Positions 17,232 to 26,926 of a DNA stretch of 39,000 nt are shown here, piece after piece (position 1 is the first letter of the stretch; the number at the start of each line of letters is the position of its first letter). A program made the position numbers and the translations under genes. The DNA comes from Tagaea sp. CACIAM 22H2. GTDB lineage: Bacteria > Pseudomonadota > Alphaproteobacteria > CACIAM-22H2. The stretch lies in contig PVXE01000038.1 of NCBI GenBank assembly GCA_014444615.1, positions 1 through 39,000 of the forward strand, given 5' to 3'. The notes under the pieces were generated by a model. That model was given only the letters and a program-made list of their open reading frames with translations. It searched no databases and was not told where the DNA came from.

Positions 17232-20200
17232 ATGAGCGAGAACGACAACACCTCCGGTCCCGGTTCCCAGCGTCTGCGCGTTTTGAGCGGTGCCGCCGAG
17301 CGCGAGCAGGAGCGTCTGCGCGCGGCCAACGATCCCGCGGGCCCGGTCTACGAACCGCTCGCCCCGACCGGCAAACGCACGATGGCGGCCGCACTGGCCG
17401 CGTCGGCCGTGTGGACCGTCGCCGTGCTTTGGTACGCGTTTGCGTATATCGGCGCCGGCGCTTTCGCGTCGATGTTGCCGCACGAGCTGGGCGCCTTCGT
17501 CGCGGGTGCGACGATGCCGCTGCTCGTGTTGTGGTTCGTGCTCGGCTATCGCGCGCGCGGCCAGGATTTGGTGCGCCATGCCCGCGCGCTCGAAGTGCGC
17601 TTGGCGGAACTCGTCTATCCCGCCGACCAGGCGGATTCGAAGCTGCAATCCATTGCCGTCACGCTGCACGACCAGGCGCGCGCGCTGACCGAAGCGTCCG
17701 ATGCCGCGACGCGCCGTTTGGCCGAAGCGCGCCAAGGTTTGGCGAGCCAGGCGGGCGAACTCACGACCGTGTCCGATCAGGCCGCGACGCGCGCCATGCA
17801 GGTGATGGCGGGGTTGCGCCGCCACGCCGAAGGGCTGGAGCGCGTCACCGGCTTGCTGACCAGCCGCGTGCAGATCGTCGAAGCCGCCGTGCGCGAACAG
17901 GCCGAAGCGCTGTCGGGGGCTTCCGACCGCGCGATGTCGCAATCGCGCGAGATCAACGCGACTTTGCGCGAGCAGGTGGAGCGTCTTGCGGCCACCAATG
18001 AAAAGACCGCCGCGAACGCGGGCGCGATCCGCGAAGCGCTGCGCGAACAGTCGCAGGATCTGGCCGAGACGACCGAGCGCGCGCGCAGCCGTGCGGCTGA
18101 AATCCGCGCGATCCTCGCCGACCAGACCGGTGCGTTGGTCGAGGCAACCGAAAAGGCGCTCGACCGCGCGCGCGAAGTGGGCGATCTGCTGCGCCGTCAG
18201 GCCGAGGCGTTCGTCGACGCGACCGAAACCGCCGAAGGCCGCGCCAATTCGGCGTCGGTCGAAATCGGTTCGGCCAAGCGCCAAGCCGAAGCGGCGGGTG
18301 AAGCGCTGGAAAGCATCGCCGATCGCCTGGTCGAAACCGCGCGCGATCTCGCCAAGCAATCCGACGCGACGCAATCCACGTTGCGCGCGCAGATCGAAGC
18401 CTTGGCCGACGCGTCGACCGCCGCCGAGGGCAAGATCGTCTCGGCGGGCGATTTGATCCGCTCGCGCACCGAAGACGTCGCCAACGCATCGACCCGCATG
18501 AGCGAGGTCGCGACCACGCTGGGCGGCGAAACGCGCGCGATGCAAAGCACGCTCGAACGTCTCACCGCGCGCACCGAAGCCTCGACCGAATCCGTGCGCC
18601 GCCAAAGCCACGAACTCGCCACCGCCGCCGATCAGGCCGTCGTGCGCGTGCGCGCGGCGGGCGAAACGTTCCAAACGCAGTCGCGCGAACTCGCGGACGC
18701 GGCCGGCCAAGCGTTGGCGCGCGTGGGCGCCGCCAATGCCGGATTCTCCGAGGCCGCGCGCGATTTGGCGCTGGCGGGCGAAGCGGTGGAAGCCAAGGCC
18801 GCCGCGATCGGCGAGGATTTGCGCCGCCACGGCTCGGGCCTGATCGAATCGGCCGACACGGCCGGGCGCACGGGCATCGAAGCGGGCCAGCGCCTGTCGC
18901 GCGAGGTCGAATCGCTGCTGCGCATGGCGGGCGCCTTGTCGGCCGAAGCGCAAGCGGCCGAAACGCTGCTGCAATCGGAAAACCACGCGCTGGCCGAGGC
19001 CGCCGCGCGCGCCAAGGCGACGGTGGACGCCGCCGGTGCCGCCTTGCGCGTGCGCAGCGAAGAACTCGACGCCGTCAATCGCCGGGTCGGCGAAAGCCAC
19101 GCGACGCTCGAAACGACCGCGCAGCGCGGCCAGGAAGCGCTCGACCGGGTCGCGTCGCGCATCGACGCCTCGGCCGAGGTCGCGCGCCGCCGTTCGGACG
19201 AATTGGTCGTCGCCGCCGATCAAGCCGCACAGCGCGTGCGCGCGACGAGCGAAGGTTTCCGCGTCCATACGCAGGACATGACCCATTCGGCCGAATTGTC
19301 GCTCGCGCGTGCGGCGGAACTGGGCGAAACGCTCAAGCGCCGCGCCGACGAGATCGATGGTGCCACCGAACGCACGACCCAGCGCATGGATACGCTCGCC
19401 GCAAATCTGCGCGACGGCGCCGTCGCGCTGGGCGATACGGCCAGCGAAGTCGCACACAAGCTCGGCAATTCGGGCGAAGCGGTGCGCCAGCGCACCGAAG
19501 CGATCGAGCGCGCGGCGGATTCGGCCCTCGACCGGATGGGCGACGCCGCCGCCGAGATCGAGCGCAAGGCCAAGGACCTCGACGCGACGGCCTTGTCCGC
19601 GCAAGACCGCCTCAACGAAACCGCCGAAGCTTTGCGCGCGCGCGGAGCGGAATCCGAGAACGCCGTTGCGTCGGCCGTGCGCCGTCTCGACGCCGCCACG
19701 CAAGCCCTGGCCGACGACGCGCGCGAAGTGTCCGCCGCCCTCGACCGCACGGGCGCGCGGATCGAAGCCAATTCCGAAACCGCCAAGCGCGAGACCGAAC
19801 AGCTCGGCCTCGCCGCCGATCAGGCGGGCTCGCGCATGCGCCAGGCGGGCGAGACCTTCCGCGACCAGACGCTGTCGCTGACCCGCGCGGCCGAACTCGG
19901 TATCGAGCGCGCCGACGCTTACGCCGATACGCTGCGCTTGCGCACCGAAGAACTCGCCGCCGCCGATCGCGCGACGGGCGAACGTTTGGAAGCGTTGGGT
20001 GAAACCTTGGCCCAGCGCACCCAAGCGCTGTCCGACGCCGCGTCGGAAACGGCGCAAACGCTCGACCGTTCGGGCGAAGCCGTGCGCTTGAAGACGGCCG
20101 CGCTGGACGATACGGCGGCGAACGCGCAAGCGCGCCTGTCGGCGGCGGCACAGGATATCGACGCGCGCGCGCGCGAACTCGAAAGCACCTCGCATCGCCT

Positions 20201-22571
20201 GGACGAGCGCCTGCGCGCCTCGGGCGATACGGTGCGCTCGATCTCGCAGATGGCGGACGCGGATATGCAGGGCGTCGTTCGCCGCCTCGACGCGTCGGCC
20301 GAAGCCTTGGCGCGCGACAGCCACGAAGTGGCGCATGCGGTCGACCGCGCGTCGGAACGTATGCTGGCATCGTCGGACGTCGCCAAGCGCGAAAACGCGG
20401 CGCTGGTCGTCGCGTCGGACAACGCCGCCCAGCATGTGCGCGAGGCGGGCACGAATTTCCGCCAGGAGACGCAAAGCCTGGTCCATGCCGCCAATCAGGG
20501 CCTGGACCGCGCCAATCTATTGGAAACCGCGATCGCGCAGCGCACGGCGGAAACCAACGCCGCTGCCGACCGCACGCTGGCACGGTTGGACGAGGCGGGT
20601 CTCGCCTTGCGCCAGCGCGGGGCCGATCTCGACGAGACCGCGACCGAATCGGTCAAGGCGATCGCCAATGCGGGCGATGCCCTGCGTCGGGAAACAAACG
20701 AACTTCTCGCGACCGGTCAATCGGCGTCGGCGCGCATCAACGACGTGGCGACGTTGCTCGACCAGCGTTCGGGCGAACTAGCCTCCATCGCCGCGACGGC
20801 GACGCAGAAGCTGAAGGAATCGTCCGACTCGCTGCGCGCGCGCTCGGGCGAGTTGGACCAATCGGCCGATCGCGCGGCGCTGCGCGTGGGCGCCATCGAT
20901 GCCGGATTGCGCGACCAGTCGCTGACACTGCTCAAGACGATGGAAACCGCCTCGGGCCGGGCGGGCGAACTCGGCGCGCAATTGGAAACGCAGGCCGCCG
21001 CCGTGGGCCGCGCGTCGGACGATGCGGCGGCGCGTTTGCGCGCCACCGCCGATGCGTTCCGCGACCGTGCGGTCGAAATGGGCAACGTCGCCGATATCGC
21101 GACCGGCAAGGTCGCGGATACGGGCGCGGAGGCCGAGCGCCGCTTGCAGGCCTTGGCGACCAACGCCGTCGAAACTGCGGGGCGGTTGGAGGAAAGCGGC
21201 GAGACCTTCCGCCAGCGTCTGGCCGATCTCAACCGCGCGGCCGGCTCGGTCGGCGCTTTGATGGCCGAGGCGAGCGAGACCTTCCGCCAGCGCACCGGCG
21301 ATTTGCAGATCGCCGTCGATCAGGCGAACACGCGCGTCGCGTCGGTGGGCCAAGCCTTGCGCGAACGCACGGTCGATCTGGGCGGGGCGGCGGACGCGGC
21401 CGAAGCGCGCCTGTCGATGGTCGCGGAAATCCTGCGCGCCAACGCCTCCACGCTCGCCGACACGGCTGACCGTTCGTCGACCAAGCTCGATGCGCTGGGC
21501 GAAGCCTTGGTGCGCCGCGCCGCCGAACTCTCGGCGATGTCGGACGGGACGGCCGCGCGCATGGCGACGGTCGATTCCGAACTCGCCAAGCAGCGCGCGA
21601 CGTTGGCCGAGACGATCGAAAATCTCGGCAAGCGGTCGAGCGAGCTGGGCGCCATCCTGCGCGGTCAGGCCGATCACCTCAACGGCGTCGTCGCCGAAGC
21701 GGGCGAGCGTCTCTCCGAAGTCGGCGCGCAATTCGACCGGCAGGCCCGCGAAGCGGCCGACGCCGCGACGGTGGCGAGCCAGCGCATCGGCCAGACGGGC
21801 GAATCCTTGCGCCGTCGCGCCGACGAATTGTCGGGTGCGGCACAGGAAGGCGGCACGCGCCTCGAAGCGACCGCCGACAGCTTCCGCCGCCGCGCGGAGG
21901 AAGTCATGGCCGCGGTCGGCCAAGCCGCGGCGCGCATCGCCTCGGTCGGCGAAAGCTTCGCGCGCCAGTCGCGCGAATTGGGCGTGGCGATGGACGCGGC
22001 CGAGCGGCGCATCGCCGAGGCCGAGCGTCTTTTGTCGGTCCAGACCGACGCGCTCGACGCCGCCGCCGACAAGGCGACGGGCGAAGCCAATGCCGCGACC
22101 GAAGCCTTCCGCCGTCAGGCCGAAGACCTCGCCGCCGCGTCGGCCGCCGCGAACGAAGCGCAAGCGCGCCTCACCGCCAGCGAGTTCGAAGCCAAGCGCG
22201 GCCGCTTCCTGCGCGCCTCGCGTCTGGTCGTCGAGGGCCTCAACTCTCTGTCGATCGATCTGGCGCGCACGCTGGACTCGTCGGTCACCGATCGCGTGCT
22301 GAAGGAATTCCTGGGTGGGGATCGCGGCGTGTTCGTGCGCCGCTTGCTGCGCCTCGATTGGGGCCCGACGGGCAAGACGGTGCAGCGCCGCTACGCCGAG
22401 GATCCGGATTTCCGCCGCTACGTGACCGACTATCTCACGCAGTATGACCGCCTGATTGCGGACGCGCGCGAGGCCGATCCCGAAAACGTGCTGGTCTCGA
22501 CCTTCCTGTCGGCGGACGTGGGCAAGCTCTATATGACGCTCGCCTCGATCGTCGGCTGGAAGAAGAATTGA
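17232..22571 (+). CDS. Giant membrane-anchored coiled-coil protein of 25-residue tandem repeats
   Basis: 1779 residues, no assigned family. Residues 1-50 are cytosolic and hydrophilic. Two TM helices follow at about 51-78 and 87-107. From 144 to 1649 the chain is an array of about 60 units of 25 residues, with a few shorter ones. Residues 1650-1779 form a unique C-terminal domain with motifs GRFLRASRLVVEGLNSLS, DRVLKEFLGGDRGVF, the segment beginning RRYAEDPDFRRYV and LMSTFLSADVG-like LVSTFLSADVGKLYM. The array is strongly alpha-helical, Ala/Arg/Glu-rich and almost free of Cys, Pro and Trp. It should form a very long coiled coil, possibly over 200 nm if extended, tethered to the inner membrane. 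The start is the ATG 3 bases after the mutase stop. It could be a polar or envelope scaffold; the function is unknown. Confidence 0.9.
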   Translation: MSENDNTSGPGSQRLRVLSGAAEREQERLRAANDPAGPVYEPLAPTGKRTMAAALAASAVWTVAVLWYAFAYIGAGAFASMLPHELGAFVAGATMPLLVLWFVLGYRARGQDLVRHARALEVRLAELVYPADQADSKLQSIAVTLHDQARALTEASDAATRRLAEARQGLASQAGELTTVSDQAATRAMQVMAGLRRHAEGLERVTGLLTSRVQIVEAAVREQAEALSGASDRAMSQSREINATLREQVERLAATNEKTAANAGAIREALREQSQDLAETTERARSRAAEIRAILADQTGALVEATEKALDRAREVGDLLRRQAEAFVDATETAEGRANSASVEIGSAKRQAEAAGEALESIADRLVETARDLAKQSDATQSTLRAQIEALADASTAAEGKIVSAGDLIRSRTEDVANASTRMSEVATTLGGETRAMQSTLERLTARTEASTESVRRQSHELATAADQAVVRVRAAGETFQTQSRELADAAGQALARVGAANAGFSEAARDLALAGEAVEAKAAAIGEDLRRHGSGLIESADTAGRTGIEAGQRLSREVESLLRMAGALSAEAQAAETLLQSENHALAEAAARAKATVDAAGAALRVRSEELDAVNRRVGESHATLETTAQRGQEALDRVASRIDASAEVARRRSDELVVAADQAAQRVRATSEGFRVHTQDMTHSAELSLARAAELGETLKRRADEIDGATERTTQRMDTLAANLRDGAVALGDTASEVAHKLGNSGEAVRQRTEAIERAADSALDRMGDAAAEIERKAKDLDATALSAQDRLNETAEALRARGAESENAVASAVRRLDAATQALADDAREVSAALDRTGARIEANSETAKRETEQLGLAADQAGSRMRQAGETFRDQTLSLTRAAELGIERADAYADTLRLRTEELAAADRATGERLEALGETLAQRTQALSDAASETAQTLDRSGEAVRLKTAALDDTAANAQARLSAAAQDIDARARELESTSHRLDERLRASGDTVRSISQMADADMQGVVRRLDASAEALARDSHEVAHAVDRASERMLASSDVAKRENAALVVASDNAAQHVREAGTNFRQETQSLVHAANQGLDRANLLETAIAQRTAETNAAADRTLARLDEAGLALRQRGADLDETATESVKAIANAGDALRRETNELLATGQSASARINDVATLLDQRSGELASIAATATQKLKESSDSLRARSGELDQSADRAALRVGAIDAGLRDQSLTLLKTMETASGRAGELGAQLETQAAAVGRASDDAAARLRATADAFRDRAVEMGNVADIATGKVADTGAEAERRLQALATNAVETAGRLEESGETFRQRLADLNRAAGSVGALMAEASETFRQRTGDLQIAVDQANTRVASVGQALRERTVDLGGAADAAEARLSMVAEILRANASTLADTADRSSTKLDALGEALVRRAAELSAMSDGTAARMATVDSELAKQRATLAETIENLGKRSSELGAILRGQADHLNGVVAEAGERLSEVGAQFDRQAREAADAATVASQRIGQTGESLRRRADELSGAAQEGGTRLEATADSFRRRAEEVMAAVGQAAARIASVGESFARQSRELGVAMDAAERRIAEAERLLSVQTDALDAAADKATGEANAATEAFRRQAEDLAAASAAANEAQARLTASEFEAKRGRFLRASRLVVEGLNSLSIDLARTLDSSVTDRVLKEFLGGDRGVFVRRLLRLDWGPTGKTVQRRYAEDPDFRRYVTDYLTQYDRLIADAREADPENVLVSTFLSADVGKLYMTLASIVGWKKN
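17661..22178 (+). repeat. Array of ~60 tandem 75-bp (25-residue) coding units
   Basis: The translation splits in strict register into 57 units of exactly 25 residues, two of 21 residues (residues 408-428 and 604-624) and one 39-residue segment (344-382); the sum accounts for every residue from 144 to 1649. Favoured positions within a unit are hydrophobic 2 (L/F/V), R/Q at 5, L at 9, A at 12-13, D/E at 14, A at 16, R at 19, hydrophobic 20, and G-E/D or A-E at 24-25. Hydrophobic steps 2-9-16-23 are three heptads, and 23 to the next 2 is a four-residue stutter. The 21-residue units equal three heptads with no stutter. Confidence 0.9.
18516..21503 (+). repeat. 600-bp (200-residue, eight-unit) super-repeat
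   Basis: Within the 25-residue array, similar units recur every eighth position. Blocks start at 18516 (588 bp because of one 21-residue unit), 19104, 19704, 20304 and, more weakly, 20904. The second unit of each block carries the ADQA-R-VRAxGE type sequence (residues 454, 650, 850, 1050, with a diverged copy at 1250). The first carries ALDR-type sequence (625, 825, 1025), and the fifth a DTASE-type sequence (725, 925, 1125). Confidence 0.75.
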
Positions 22572-22575
22572 GACG

Positions 22576-23106
22576 CTAAACCGCGCCCTTGAGCTTGGCG
22601 AGCGCCCAGATCGCCAGCGTTTCGGCGTCGTCCACGCGGCCGTCGGTCATCATGCGCTCGAACTCCGCGAGGGGTACACGCGCATGGACCATGTCGGACT
22701 CGGTCGCCTCGCGCGCATGCGGGCCTTGCGTGAGGTCGGTCGCGAGATAGACATGCATCGCCTGGCGGAGAAACCCGTTGGCGATGGCCAGCGTGCCGAG
22801 GCATTTCCACGTCTTGGCGGTGAGGCCGGTTTCCTCGGCCAGCTCGCGCATGGCGAGCGCTTCGGGATCGAGGTCTTCGGCCTCCCACGAGCCTTGCGGC
22901 AATTCCCAGGCGCGTTTTGACGTCGCGTAGCGATACTGTTCGACCAGATGGATGTGTCCGTCGTCGATCGCGACGATGCCGATGCAATCCTTCTTCTCGG
23001 CCACGCCATAGATGCCCAGCGACCCGTCCGGAAACCGGACTTGATCCTCGCGCACGGTCATCCAGCGGTTCGCATAGACGACCCGCGTATCGAGACGGCG
23101 TATCAA
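22576..23106 (-). CDS. NUDIX hydrolase (ADP-ribose pyrophosphatase-like)
   Basis: 176-residue NUDIX family protein, expected to hydrolyse a nucleoside diphosphate linked to another moiety, most likely ADP-ribose or a nucleotide sugar. The NUDIX helix region reads ELPQGSWEAEDLDPEALAMR, followed by ELAEETGL. Compared with the strict Gx5Ex7REUxEExGU motif there is one extra residue between Gly and the Arg-Glu pair, a variant seen in the PQGSWE group. The HLVEQYRY segment upstream is typical of the ADP-ribose subgroup. Its stop faces the stop of the giant repeat gene with only 4 bases between, so the genes converge; no terminator is visible. secA lies upstream on the same strand and may be cotranscribed. 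Confidence 0.88.
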   Translation of the reverse strand: MIRRLDTRVVYANRWMTVREDQVRFPDGSLGIYGVAEKKDCIGIVAIDDGHIHLVEQYRYATSKRAWELPQGSWEAEDLDPEALAMRELAEETGLTAKTWKCLGTLAIANGFLRQAMHVYLATDLTQGPHAREATESDMVHARVPLAEFERMMTDGRVDDAETLAIWALAKLKGAV

Positions 23107-23110
23107 GCGA

Positions 23111-25819
23111 CTACGAACGCCCGTGGCAGTGCTTGAATTTCTTGCCCGAGCCGCAGGGGCAATTGGCGTTGCGCGGCACGTTGGCCCAGGTCGTCGGGTC
23201 GGCCGGGTCGATGCCGCGCTTGCGCGCCGCTTGGGTGGGCGAGGCGGCGTCGCGCATCTCCATGCCTTCGGGCAGCGGATGCTGGGCGAGCAGCTTGCCC
23301 ATTTCCGGGTCTTCCGGCATCAGATCGGAAGCCGGGGGCGCGTCGATGCGGATCTGCACGCGGGCCAGCAGCGTCGTCACGCGCTCGCGCAGTTCGGCGA
23401 GCATCGCCTCGAACAGCTCGAAGGCTTCCTTCTTGTACTCGTTCAGCGGATCGCGCTGCGCATAGGCGCGCAGATTGATGCCCTGGCGCAGATGGTCGAG
23501 CGTGAGAAGATGCTCCTTCCACGCGTGGTCGAGCTCTTGCAACAGCAAGCTCTTCTCGACCTGGCGCATGATCTCGGGGCCCGTCTCGGCGGTCTTCGAG
23601 GCCATCTTGCGCTCGATCGCGTCGGCGATGCGCTCGCGGATTTCCTCTTCGGCGATGCCTTCTTCCTTCGCCCAGTCGGCGACCGGCAAATCCATGCCGT
23701 AGAGGCGCAGGATTTCCTCGTGCAGCGCCGAGGTGTCCCATTGCTCGGGATAGGCGTTGTGCGGAATGCAGCGCGCGATCAGCACGTCCAGCGTTTCGCG
23801 GCGCATGTCCTGGATCTGCCCGGACACGTCGTCCTGGCGCATGATGTCGCGGCGCTGCTCGTAGACGACCTTGCGCTGGTCGTTCATCACGTCGTCGTAT
23901 TTCAGCAGCTGCTTGCGGATTTCGAAGTTGCGCGCTTCGACCTTCTGCTGCGCCTTTTCCAGCGCCTTGTTGATCCAGACATGGACGATCGCTTCGCCTT
24001 CCTTAAGGCCGAGCTTCTGCAGCATGCCGTCCATGCGCTGCGAGCCGAAAATGCGCATCAGATCGTCGTCGAGCGACAGGAAGAACTTCGAGGCGCCCGG
24101 ATCGCCCTGACGGCCCGAACGGCCGCGCAGCTGGTTGTCGATGCGCCGGCTTTCGTGGCGCTCGGTGCCGACGACGTAAAGGCCGCCGGCGGCGAGCGCC
24201 GTCTTCTTCATTTCCTCGATCTCGGCGCGGATCGCGGCGGCGCGGGCGTCGCGCTCGGGGCCTTCCGGCACGCCGGCAAGCTCGGCCTTCACGCGCATGT
24301 CGTAATTGCCGCCGAGCTGGATGTCGGTGCCGCGGCCGGCCATGTTGGTGGCGATGGTGACGGCGCCGGGGCGCCCGGCCTGCGAGACGATCAGCGCTTC
24401 CTGTTCGTGATAGCGCGCGTTCAGCACCGCGTGCGGAATGCCGCGCTTCTTGAATTCCTCGGACAACGCTTCCGACTTTTCGATCGACACGGTGCCGACC
24501 AGCACGGGCTGGCCGCGCTTGCGGCAATCCTCGACCAGATCGGTGATCGCTTTCGATTTCTCGCGCGCGGTCCGGTAGACCTCGTCGTCGTGATCCTTGC
24601 GTTTGACGTCGACGTTGGTCGGAATCTCGACGACTTCCAGCTTGTAGATCTCGGCGAATTCCGGCGCTTCGGTCATCGCCGTGCCCGTCATGCCCGCGAG
24701 CTTCGGGTACATGCGGAAATAATTCTGGAAAGTGATCGAGGCGAGCGTCTGGTTTTCGCGCTGGACCTGGACCTTTTCCTTCGCCTCCAGCGCCTGATGC
24801 AGGCCTTCGGAATAGCGCCGGCCTTCCATCATGCGGCCGGTGAACTCGTCGATGATGACGACTTTGCCTTCCTTGACGATGTAGTCGACGTCGCGCGTGA
24901 ACAGCTTATGCGCGCGCAGGGCCTGGTTGGCGTGATGGACGAGGTTGACGTTGGCGAGCTCGTACATCCCGCCTTCCTTCAACAGGCCGGATTCCTGCAG
25001 TAGCTTTTCGATCTTTTCCGCACCCGCTTCGGTCAAGGCGACCGTGCGCTGCTTCTCGTCCTTCTCGAAATCGCCGGCGTCGAGATGCGGGATCAGCTTG
25101 TCGACGGCGATGTAAAGCTCGGAGGAATCGTCGGCGGGGCCCGAGATGATCAAGGGCGTGCGCGCTTCGTCGATCAGGATCGAGTCGACTTCGTCAACGA
25201 TCGCGAAATGGAAGGGCCGCTGGACCATATGCGCGAGATGGAACTTCATGTTGTCGCGCAGATAGTCGAAGCCGAATTCGTTGTTCGTGCCGTAGGTCAC
25301 GTCGGCGGCATAGGCCGCGCGGCGCTCGTCGTCGGTCAGGCCGTGGACGATCGTGCCGGTGGTGAGGCCCAGGAAGCCGTAGACGCGGCCCATCCATTCG
25401 GCGTCGCGCTTGGCGAGGTAGTCGTTGACCGTGACGACATGCACGCCCTTGCCTTCGAGGGCGTTGAGATACACGGGCAGCGTGGCGACCAGCGTCTTGC
25501 CTTCGCCGGTCTTCATTTCCGAAATGCGGCCCTTGTGGAGCACCATGCCGCCGAGCAGCTGGACGTCGAAATGGCGCTGGCCCAGCACGCGCTTGGCCGC
25601 TTCGCGCACGGTGGCGAAAGCGTCGGGCAGGATGTCGTCGGTCGTTTCGCCCTTCGCCAGCCGATCCTTCAGCCACGGGGTGCGGGCCTTGAGGTCGTCG
25701 TCGCTGAGGGCGGCGATTTCCGCTTCTTTGGCGTTGATCGCAGCGACGGTCTTGGCGAAGCCTTTGAGGACGCGGTCGTTGGAAGACCCGAAAAGCGCGC
25801 GGGCGATGGCGCCGAACAT
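23111..25819 (-). CDS. secA: Protein translocase subunit SecA
   Basis: ATPase motor that drives preproteins through the SecYEG channel at the inner membrane. It has 902 residues from [10 protein letters not shown]. Walker A is TGEGKT at 104-109, and the DEAD-type segment is [14 protein letters not shown]. The C-terminal zinc motif [13 protein letters not shown] is at 887-899, which binds SecB and phospholipids. The frame is open 88 codons further upstream, but that stretch is Pro/Gly/Arg-rich and not SecA-like, so the start at 25819 is chosen. The NUDIX gene begins 4 bases after its stop. Upstream, a parvulin gene is divergent, an arrangement common in alphaproteobacteria. Confidence 0.98.
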   Translation of the reverse strand: MFGAIARALFGSSNDRVLKGFAKTVAAINAKEAEIAALSDDDLKARTPWLKDRLAKGETTDDILPDAFATVREAAKRVLGQRHFDVQLLGGMVLHKGRISEMKTGEGKTLVATLPVYLNALEGKGVHVVTVNDYLAKRDAEWMGRVYGFLGLTTGTIVHGLTDDERRAAYAADVTYGTNNEFGFDYLRDNMKFHLAHMVQRPFHFAIVDEVDSILIDEARTPLIISGPADDSSELYIAVDKLIPHLDAGDFEKDEKQRTVALTEAGAEKIEKLLQESGLLKEGGMYELANVNLVHHANQALRAHKLFTRDVDYIVKEGKVVIIDEFTGRMMEGRRYSEGLHQALEAKEKVQVQRENQTLASITFQNYFRMYPKLAGMTGTAMTEAPEFAEIYKLEVVEIPTNVDVKRKDHDDEVYRTAREKSKAITDLVEDCRKRGQPVLVGTVSIEKSEALSEEFKKRGIPHAVLNARYHEQEALIVSQAGRPGAVTIATNMAGRGTDIQLGGNYDMRVKAELAGVPEGPERDARAAAIRAEIEEMKKTALAAGGLYVVGTERHESRRIDNQLRGRSGRQGDPGASKFFLSLDDDLMRIFGSQRMDGMLQKLGLKEGEAIVHVWINKALEKAQQKVEARNFEIRKQLLKYDDVMNDQRKVVYEQRRDIMRQDDVSGQIQDMRRETLDVLIARCIPHNAYPEQWDTSALHEEILRLYGMDLPVADWAKEEGIAEEEIRERIADAIERKMASKTAETGPEIMRQVEKSLLLQELDHAWKEHLLTLDHLRQGINLRAYAQRDPLNEYKKEAFELFEAMLAELRERVTTLLARVQIRIDAPPASDLMPEDPEMGKLLAQHPLPEGMEMRDAASPTQAARKRGIDPADPTTWANVPRNANCPCGSGKKFKHCHGRS

Positions 25820-26022
25820 GCGGAAAGTCCTTGGAAATCTGTAGCGCCGCGAAATCGCCGGCGGCGGACCGGACCCGGAGAGATAGGCCCATCGCGGCGC
25901 CCTGTCAACGCGACCCGAACCCCCGGATATCGCACGGGTTTCGCCTTGTTCGGGCCCTAATGGCGTGCCACTCTCCCGGCCGGATTTCGGGGCGATCGGC
26001 GCCCCAGGAAGGAACCCGCAAT
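25820..26022. other. Intergenic region between divergent secA and parvulin genes
   Basis: About 200 bases, GC-rich, that must hold both promoters. The plus-strand ribosome site of the parvulin gene (AGGAAGGA, 26006-26013) is clear. No convincing -35/-10 pairs, palindromes or secM-like leader peptide were recognised for secA. Confidence 0.6.
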
Positions 26023-26907
26023 ATGCGCGCGATTTTCGGGGCCGCTCTGGCCCTGCTTGTGACGGTCGCCCCCCTGGCCGCACAGACCCAAGCCCCCGTC
26101 CTGCCGGGCCCCGCCGGCGGCGAAGACACGATCGTCGCGCGCGTCGACGGTCAGCCGATCCGCCGCTCGGACGTGCTGTCGTTCCAGCGTTCGCTGCCCG
26201 CCCAATTCCAGCAAGTGCCGATCGAAGCGCTGCTGGAGCCGATCGTCGAGCGTCTCGTGTCGCAAAAGCTTCTTGTGGCCGACGGCCGCAAGAAGAACCT
26301 GCAGACCGACGCCGAAGTGCGCCAGCGTTTGACGCAGTTCGAGGATCGCGTGATCCAGGAAGTGCTGCTCAACCGCTTGCTGGCCGACAAGGTCAACGAC
26401 GCGGCCTTGCGCACGCGTTATGCGGCCTATCAGAAGGAAAATCCGGGCAAGGAGGAAGTGCGCGCGAGCCATATCCTCGTGAACTCGGAAGCCCAGGCGA
26501 AGGAAATCCTGACCGCGCTGAAGGGCGGGGCGGATTTCGGCAAGCTCGCCAGCGAAAAGTCGATCGACCCCGCGGGCAAGTCGTCCGGCGGCGATCTCGG
26601 CTATTTCGGCAAGGACGAAATGGTGCCCGAATTCACCGAAGCCGCGTTCGCGATGAAGGCGGGCGACACCTCGGCCGCCCCGGTCAAAACGCAGTTCGGC
26701 TGGCACGTGATTCGCGTCGCCGACCGCCGCACGGTCGCCGAAAGCTTCGAGGAAGTGCGCGAGCGCCTGTCTTCGGAAATGTCGCAGGAGATCATGCAAA
26801 GCTACGTCGAAGGTTTGCGCAAGACGGCGAAGGTCGAGTTGTTCGGCCTGGACGGCAAGCCGCTGCAAGCCGCCCCGACCGGCCCGACCATCACGCCCGC
26901 CAAGTAA
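26023..26907 (+). CDS. Periplasmic parvulin-type peptidyl-prolyl cis-trans isomerase
   Basis: 294 residues. A Sec signal peptide ([20 protein letters not shown], cleaved near residue 20-24) sends it to the periplasm. Residues about 35-140 form a SurA/PrsA-like N-terminal helical chaperone domain. Residues about 145-235 form the PpiC/rotamase domain, with signatures [25 protein letters not shown] and FGWHVIRV. It should help fold exported or outer-membrane proteins by isomerising prolyl bonds. The start is set by AGGAAGGA upstream; the frame is open to 25831 but without signal-like sequence. It is divergent from secA, which fits a shared role in protein export, and is followed by argJ after 19 bases. 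Confidence 0.93.
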   Translation: MRAIFGAALALLVTVAPLAAQTQAPVLPGPAGGEDTIVARVDGQPIRRSDVLSFQRSLPAQFQQVPIEALLEPIVERLVSQKLLVADGRKKNLQTDAEVRQRLTQFEDRVIQEVLLNRLLADKVNDAALRTRYAAYQKENPGKEEVRASHILVNSEAQAKEILTALKGGADFGKLASEKSIDPAGKSSGGDLGYFGKDEMVPEFTEAAFAMKAGDTSAAPVKTQFGWHVIRVADRRTVAESFEEVRERLSSEMSQEIMQSYVEGLRKTAKVELFGLDGKPLQAAPTGPTITPAK

Positions 26908-26926
26908 GAAAACGGAAATAAGACGA

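Noticed and set aside
15330..20486. 1718-codon open frame on the minus strand opposite the mutase and the giant repeat gene
   Set aside because: It is a shadow of strongly biased high-GC codon use and repetition on the plus strand. Its translation is Arg/Gly/Phe-rich without recognisable domains and crosses two good genes.
25820..26083. 88-residue N-terminal extension of SecA
   Set aside because: Pro/Gly/Arg-rich, unlike any SecA, and it covers the divergent promoter region; [10 protein letters not shown] is the normal SecA start.
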